7,526 nucleotides of DNA from Candidatus Njordarchaeota archaeon (GTDB lineage: Archaea; Asgardarchaeota; Njordarchaeia; Njordarchaeales; Njordarchaeaceae), in the NCBI GenBank assembly GCA_029856625.1, contig JAHKLG010000061.1:1-7526 (forward strand), given 5' to 3'. The position numbers were made by a program, and so were the translations under genes. Numbering within the stretch: position 1 is the stretch's first letter; each line of letters opens with the position of its first letter. Of the stretch, positions 6,425 to 7,526 are shown piece by piece. The notes under the pieces were generated by a model. It was not told the origin of the DNA and searched no databases. It worked only from the letters and a program-made list of their open reading frames with translations.

Positions 6425-6449
6425 AATGTAAATTTATCAATTATACATT
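6425..6449 (+). promoter_or_regulatory. Possible promoter and operator of the vapBC operon
   Basis: A perfect inverted repeat AATGTA/TACATT (6425-6430 and 6444-6449) surrounds AATTTATCAATTA, which includes a TATA-like TTTATCA. The half-site centres are 19 bp apart, close to two helical turns. It lies about 27 bp before the vapB start. VapB antitoxins usually bind such sites and repress their own operon, so this is a candidate autoregulatory operator; short inverted repeats are common in AT-rich DNA. Confidence 0.3.
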
Positions 6450-6475
6450 ACAAATTTCTTTGCAAGGGATCAAAC

Positions 6476-6712
6476 GTGACTAAGTATACAACTATTACAG
6501 TAAGGAAGAACGTTTTAGAATCATTGAATCGTATAAAGGATGAAATCGGGGCAAAGAGCTTGGGAGAGGCTATAGAGGAACTTATACGGATTTACAAGAA
6601 GGTTAAAGCTAAGGAATTTGTGAAGGATGTTGAGAGGGTAAGAAGCCTTGGACTTAAAGATGTTAAAGATGCGATAGAGAAGCTAAGGGCGATGAAATGG
6701 GCAAGATTATGA
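6476..6712 (+). CDS. vapB: VapB-type antitoxin
   Basis: This is a 78-residue protein. The N-terminal part has one beta strand (TTITVRKNVL) and two helices (ESLNRIKDEIG; SLGEAIEELIRIYK), which fits ribbon-helix-helix antitoxins of the archaeal VapB/DUF217 type that bind DNA as dimers. The charged C-terminal half (about 40-78) would wrap the toxin and block its active site. Its 3' end overlaps the next gene, which encodes a PIN-domain protein, giving the standard antitoxin-toxin order. The start is GTG, preceded by GGGATC at 6466-6471. Repression of its own operon is expected from the family. Assignment relies on both the fold-like pattern and the neighbour. Confidence 0.8.
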   Translation: MTKYTTITVRKNVLESLNRIKDEIGAKSLGEAIEELIRIYKKVKAKEFVKDVERVRSLGLKDVKDAIEKLRAMKWARL

Positions 6713-7095
6713 TAGATACAGATATCCTTATAATGATCCTTGAGAAGGCGTCTCTCAAAACCCTAGAAGGGCTCCTTGAGAAATATGAGCTTTACATAAG
6801 CGGTATCGTCGCATTCGAGTTCCTAGTAGGGGTTTATAGGACTAATAAGAAGATTTTAAAGGAGCTTCTTGAGAAATACTTCACGATCGTCCCTATAACA
6901 TATGAGATAATAGTAAAAGCTGCCGAGATAGAAGCAGACCTAATGAGAAGCGGTCAGATGATTGATCCCAGAGATGCTTTAATAGGAGCCACAGCGATAA
7001 TTTATGAGATACCCTTATGGACAAATAATGTAAAAGACTTTAAGAGATTAGAAAAATATGGGTTGAAGTTGGTCAAAATAGAGCTGGAAGAGTAA
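6697..7095 (+). CDS. vapC: VapC-type toxin, PIN-domain ribonuclease
   Basis: This 132-residue protein has normal VapC length. PIN-domain toxins cut RNA with a Mg-binding acidic cluster. The expected residues are visible: D7 (IDTDIL), E41 (FEFLVG), D93 (DPRDALIGA) and D114 in the TNNVKDF motif. VapC enzymes cleave specific tRNAs, rRNA or mRNA; the target here is unknown. The ATG at 6697 overlaps vapB by 16 bp and is preceded by AGGGCGAT. A second ATG at 6709 would overlap the vapB stop as ATGA but would shorten the first beta strand to MIDTD, so I prefer 6697. Translation is probably coupled to vapB. The catalytic residues look complete, so the toxin is probably active. Confidence 0.88.
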   Translation: MGKIMIDTDILIMILEKASLKTLEGLLEKYELYISGIVAFEFLVGVYRTNKKILKELLEKYFTIVPITYEIIVKAAEIEADLMRSGQMIDPRDALIGATAIIYEIPLWTNNVKDFKRLEKYGLKLVKIELEE

Positions 7096-7115
7096 ACTCT
7101 CATATGCATGCGGGG

Positions 7116-7129
7116 CTTCTTCTCTTTTA
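7116..7129 (+). terminator. Possible U-rich terminator of vapBC
   Basis: A pyrimidine-rich stretch CTTCTTCTCTTTTA follows the vapC stop by about 20 bases. Archaeal RNA polymerase can terminate at U-rich tracts without a hairpin. It also lies between convergent genes, where a terminator is expected. The run of T is only four, so support is weak. Confidence 0.25.
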
Positions 7130-7173
7130 CAATCGTACTCTCTCCAATGGTGGAAGATTATGTTTTAGGCTTA

Positions 7174-7526
7174 TTACGATGAAGAATCCTCGGAAGTGGT
7201 CATATTAAGTACTTTATAAACGAAAGCTAATGTATCAGAGTATTCTTTTAATCTTATCTCTGGTGATGCTCCCGCATGACCGCTAACAGTCTCCACTCTC
7301 AGATATACTGGAGCTCCTTCCTCCTTTAGTCTCGCCACAAATTTTAGGGCATGTGCTGGATGCACTCTATCATCATGTAAACCAGTGTAAACTAGTGTTG
7401 GTGGATACTTCTTCTCCTTAGAGATATTATGGTATGGGGAGTACTTCCTTAAGAATTCGGCATCCTTTGGATTATCTGGATCTCCGTATTCTGGTACCCA
7501 AGCCCTACCAATGTATAATTTATGGA
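7174..7526 (-). CDS. Prolyl oligopeptidase (S9 family), C-terminal part; 5' end outside the window
   Basis: The frame stays open from the window edge to a TAA at 7174 (a second TAA follows directly), giving 117 codons of a protein that begins beyond 7526. The sequence matches the end of the alpha/beta-hydrolase domain of prolyl oligopeptidases, serine peptidases that cut short peptides after proline. PPTLVYTGLHDDRVHPAHAL carries the catalytic Asp in HDDRV, and SGHAG carries the catalytic His. The nucleophile Ser (GGSNGG type) must lie outside the window. The upstream segment IGRAWVPEYGDPDNP and the phrase LRKYSPYHNI are also typical of this family. A short GTG-initiated frame from 7365 is only an internal piece, not a gene start. 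It converges on vapBC with a gap of 78 bp. Close relatives such as acylaminoacyl-peptidase are less likely, given HDDRV and the prolyl-oligopeptidase-like tail. Confidence 0.88.
   Translation of the reverse strand, partial: HKLYIGRAWVPEYGDPDNPKDAEFLRKYSPYHNISKEKKYPPTLVYTGLHDDRVHPAHALKFVARLKEEGAPVYLRVETVSGHAGASPEIRLKEYSDTLAFVYKVLNMTTSEDSSS

Noticed and set aside
7174..7365. 63-residue gene starting with GTG at 7365
   Set aside because: The frame continues upstream without a stop to the window edge and encodes conserved prolyl oligopeptidase sequence, so it is only the end of a larger gene.

Overview
The window looks like part of the chromosome of a hyperthermophilic crenarchaeon (Thermoproteota, probably Desulfurococcales-like). 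The grounds are an AT-rich genome with AGA/AGG and ATA codons, GGAGGTGATC-type ribosome binding sites, TATA-like boxes rather than bacterial -35/-10 promoters, frequent GTG starts, a CRISPR repeat ending in ATTGAAA, a VapBC pair, and archaeal-type peptidase and transporter proteins. I cannot name the genus from sequence alone.

Layout. (1) 1-116 is the trailing end of a CRISPR array: two identical 34-bp repeats around one 45-bp spacer. (2) 164-1468 (+) encodes a secreted or membrane-anchored protein of unknown function, starting 47 bp after the last repeat. Its two halves have sharply different codon use. (3) 1469-1905 has no intact gene. It holds a diverged copy of the CRISPR repeat on the opposite strand (1534-1567) and a likely frameshifted gene remnant (1594-1763). 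(4) 3780-1906 (-) is a two-gene operon: a DUF998-type membrane protein followed, after 18 bp, by an MFS transporter. (5) 3781-3915 is a divergent promoter region. From it 3916-5274 (+) encodes a cytoplasmic M1-like (gluzincin) metallopeptidase with HEXXH but no GAMEN motif. (6) 6193-5342 (-) is a GNAT acetyltransferase with an extra C-terminal domain, convergent with the peptidase. (7) 6476-7095 (+) is an overlapping vapB-vapC toxin-antitoxin operon with a possible operator at its promoter. (8) 7526-7174 (-) is the C-terminal end of a prolyl oligopeptidase (S9) whose 5' part lies outside the window.

The genes do not form one obvious pathway. Two peptidases, a transporter and an acetyltransferase are compatible with peptide or amino-acid use or small-molecule handling, but that link is inference. 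The most unusual part is the left 1.8 kb. There an orphan, apparently chimeric surface-protein gene is bracketed by CRISPR repeats in opposite orientation, one intact and one decayed, with a broken gene beyond. This suggests recombination or insertion at the end of a CRISPR array.
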